Source of the DNA: Syncephalis plumigaleata
Lineage: Eukaryota > Zoopagomycota > Zoopagomycetes > Zoopagales > Piptocephalidaceae
Direction of reading: 5' to 3'
Length of the DNA stretch: 64,000 nt
Assembly (NCBI GenBank): GCA_025201365.1
Contig: JAIXMF010000014.1
Location: forward strand, 663,379 to 727,378
The number at the start of each line of letters is the position of its first letter. The stretch's first letter is position 1. Made by a program: the position numbers and the translations under genes. Below the pieces are notes generated by a model. The model was given only the letters and a program-made list of their open reading frames with translations, was not told the DNA's origin and ran no database searches. Positions 61,222 to 64,000 of this stretch are shown here, one piece after another.

Positions 61222-61239
61222 TTGCGGTCATGACCGCAA
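61222..61239. repeat. Perfect 18-bp palindrome
   Basis: TTGCGGTCATGACCGCAA is its own reverse complement. It lies immediately after the right-hand AT-rich flank of the 863-aa gene. Possible protein-binding site or element end. Confidence 0.8.
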
Positions 61240-61620
61240 GCATCTATGAGGACAATCATCATTATCCAACATGCACAGTATGGTGCTTCCGCGAAGTGCG
61301 AAGTGCGATTTTTTGTGCTCTTTTTGCGATTGGGGAAGCGACGGCCGAGTAAACTGCATGTTGAAGTGTGGGAAAGTAAACGATCAGAATAATTTCAGTA
61401 TTTAGAACGAAAGTCATTCGACCCCAAGTTGAAGTGAAGGGGGATATGTGAAGGGGGATATATGAAGTGGGATATATGTGTAGATTTAAAAAAGACATTC
61501 GACCCTCGGGCAAGTTAGTAATGGGGAAATGGGGGAATGTAAAAGAGAAATGTGTAGAACGAAGGGGGGGAAGCAATGAGAGGAATGAGAGAACTGAACG
61601 AAGTGATTGAGTAAAGAGCA
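61240..61620. repeat. Short direct repeats (GTGAAGGGGGATATATG; CATTCGACCC)
   Basis: Three imperfect copies of a 16-17-bp unit lie at about 61434-61480, and CATTCGACCCC (61415) recurs as CATTCGACCCT (61495). CGAAGTGCGAAGTGCG occurs near 61291-61307. No gene; a 104-codon minus ORF here is a by-product. Confidence 0.6.
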
Positions 61621-64000
61621 GAGTAGAAGGAGTGAACGAGGAATGAGCGGAATGAGTATAGTACGCGACGAGTGTAAGTAGAATGTGAGAGGAATTAGTG
61701 TAGCGCGTGAGTGAACGTTGAAGATGTAGCAGCTTTGTTAGTTAATAGTAACGAATGTATACACGTATAATAAATATATATATATATTGAACGATAATAT
61801 TTATTAGTTTGTATGCAGTAATAAGCGAAGAACGAATAGAACGCGCGAGGAGTGAGTAGAGCACACAAGAAATAAGCATATTGAGTAGATCAGCGCAAGG
61901 GAATAAGTATAGTGAGTATAGTGCACGAGTAATAAGGAATGAATAGAACGAGTAAGGTGAGTGAGTAAAGCGGACAGCGAACGAATAGATTGAGCGAGAT
62001 GACTGGATATAGTGACAAGATGGAGAGAGTAGAGAGAGTATAGTGAGTGTGAGGAACGAGATCGAGCGAGAGAAGTGAGTAGAACGCGCCTGAGAAGTGA
62101 GTATAGTGAGTAGATCGAGCGAGTAATGAGTAGATCGAACAAGAGGAGTGAGTATAGTAACAAGATCAAGCAAGAGGCACAAGATCAAGCGAGAAGAACG
62201 AGTATAGTGAGTAGATCGAGTGCGAGAGTAGTGAGTAAAGCACGCAACGAACGTAAGAAGAAAGAGCGGATATGGAGCGAGGAAGTGAGTGTAACGAGTA
62301 GAATGAGTAGGACACGCGAGGAACAAGTATAGTGAATAAAGAGCATGAACAACGAGTAGATCGAGCAAGAGGAGTGAATAGAACGCGCAAGAAGAAGGAG
62401 TAGAACGAGCAAGAGGAAGGAGTATAGAGAGTAAGAGAAAGGAGCGTAATGAATAGAACGAGAAAGAAGAAAAGAGTAAAGCACGCAAAGAACGAGTAGA
62501 TCGAGCGAGATGAGTAAGTATAGTGACGAGATGGAGAGAGATGAGAGAGTATAGTGAGTGTGAGGAACGAGATCGAGCGAGATGAGAGAGTAGAAGGTGC
62601 CCGAGAAGTGAGTATAGTGACGAGATCGAGCGAGTAATGAGTAGATCGTACAAGATGAGTGAGTATAGTAGCAAGATCGAGCAAGAGGAACGAGATCAAG
62701 CGAGAGGAACGAGTATAGTGAGAGAGAGGATTGAGATCGAGAGAGAGGAGTAAGTACAGTGACAAGATTGAGCAAGAGGAGTGAGTAGAACACACGAGCA
62801 ATGAGTATAGTGAGTAGATAGTGCGAGAGGAAGGAGTTAGTAGCAAGCTCATGCAAGTTGAATGAGTAGAAGGAGTAGAACGAACAAGAATAAGGAGTAA
62901 AGCGCGCAATGAATAAATAGAAGTGCAGGAGAAGTGAGTAGTTCGCGCGCCGAACGTAAGAGTAATTAGTAGAACGTACAAGGAAGTGAGTATAGTGACA
63001 AGATCGTACGAGAAACAAGTAGAGCAAGCGAGGAATGACCAGAACGAGTAAGAGAAGTGAGTAAGGTGACAAGAGGAAGGACTAGAACGCGAGGGAGATG
63101 AGCGAGTATAGTAACAAGATTGAGCGAGGAATAAGTGGAGTGAGTAAAGCGCGCGAAGAACGAGTAGCTCAAGCGCGAGAAATGACTAGAACGCACAAGG
63201 AATGACTATAACGCGCGAGAGGAATGACTACAACGCGCAAGGAACGAGTATAGTGATTAGATCAAACGCGAGGAATGTAAGTAAAGCACGCAACAAACGA
63301 GATCGTGCAAGAGGAGTGAGTAAAGCGAGTAAAGCGCGTGAGGAACGAGATCGAGCGAGATGAGCGAGTATAGTGGGTATAGCGCACAAGTAATGAGCGG
63401 AACAAGTAAGAGAAACAAGTATAGCGCGCAACAAACAAGTAGATCGAGCGAAATGAGTGAGTAGAACACGCGAGAGGACCGAGATCGAGCGAGAGGAGTG
63501 AGTATTATGGCAAGAACGCACGAGTAATGAGTAGATCGAGTGCGAGAAGAATAGTTGAACGTATAGTAGTTTTGGATAGTTAATAGTAACGAGAGCATAC
63601 ACGTATAATAAAGTAGTATATATATTGAACGGTAATATTTATTAGTTAGTATGCAGTAGCAAGTGTATTGAGCGTAAAGAGTAGAACGCGCGACGAACGT
63701 AAGAGTGATTAGTAGAACGGACGAGGAAGTGAGTGAAACGAGTAGAACGCGCGAGGAGTGAGTATAGTGACAAGATCGAGTGAGAAACAAGTAGAATAAG
63801 CGAGGAGTGTAAGACGAATGCGTGAGCGTAATGAGTATAGTGAGTAGATCCGAGCGAGAGGAGTGAGAGTAGTGAGTAGAACACACGAATAACGAGTAGA
63901 TCGTGCAAGAGGAACGAATATAAACAGTAGAACAAGCGAGGCAAGTAAGAAGAAGGAATAGAACGCGCGACGAACGTAAGAAGAAAGAGCAGAAGAAGCG
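61621..64000. repeat. Purine-biased irregular repeat block B (to right edge)
   Basis: Same word set as block A (53481-55330) with long collinear near-identical stretches, for example the block around 53826-54030 and that around 63525-63735. It also contains two AT-rich core modules (61738-61830 and 63578-63665). No gene accepted; the long minus ORFs are C/T-rich by-products. Confidence 0.85.

Noticed and set aside
61742-63944. Minus-strand ORFs of 200-310 codons at the right edge
   Set aside because: Same low-complexity composition as in block A; repeats, not genes.

Overview
The window is eukaryotic nuclear DNA, most likely from a fungus and probably an early-diverging (non-Dikarya) one. 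Introns are short (about 50-80 nt) and begin mostly with GTAAGT-like donors. The gene content includes two Pmp3-type proteolipids, a chitin/polysaccharide-type LPMO with a cysteine-rich C-terminal module, two DUF4436-like membrane proteins, a D/A-type cyclin, an RNPS1-like SR protein and a secreted subtilase. A TTAGGG-like remnant sits in the repetitive right part. The genus cannot be fixed from the sequence.

Layout. 1-41 kb is gene-rich: valyl-tRNA synthetase (minus strand, cut by the left edge), RNPS1-like SR protein, tandem DUF4436-like genes (the second frameshifted), a cyclin, two Pmp3 paralogues, a secreted Pro-rich protein, a short type-I membrane protein, a 12-exon gene for a protein of about 2,034 residues, a mitochondrial citrate carrier, a secreted LPMO, eIF2B-epsilon, a decayed subtilase and a secreted kinase-like gene. 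From about 41 kb the sequence becomes subtelomere-like. It holds a 10-kb array of a 132-bp satellite (about 77 copies), long purine-biased degenerate blocks, a 155-bp tandem repeat, a perfect 170-bp direct repeat beside a TTAGGG-like tract, and a single intact 5-exon gene (863 aa, no recognised family) flanked on both sides by the same repeat family. More purine-biased repeats run to the right edge.

The most interesting coding object is the gene at 20469-27336. My splice model joins 12 exons into one uninterrupted frame. The protein contains seven diverged copies of one domain, roughly one per large exon. The pattern of conserved segments resembles the cytolysin/lectin beta-sandwich fold (actinoporin-like). 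That fold assignment is inference and needs a structure prediction. The intact 863-aa gene at 58142-60982 inside the repeats is the second candidate for something undescribed.

Several genes (Pro-rich secreted protein, citrate carrier, kinase) are interrupted only by single missing bases. Most lie at short C or A runs and may be assembly errors. The subtilase and the second DUF4436 gene carry several indels each and look more like real decay. No tRNA, rRNA, CRISPR array or bacterial-type operon was found. Functional links between neighbouring genes are not evident; this is an ordinary eukaryotic gene order that runs into a repetitive chromosome-end-like domain.
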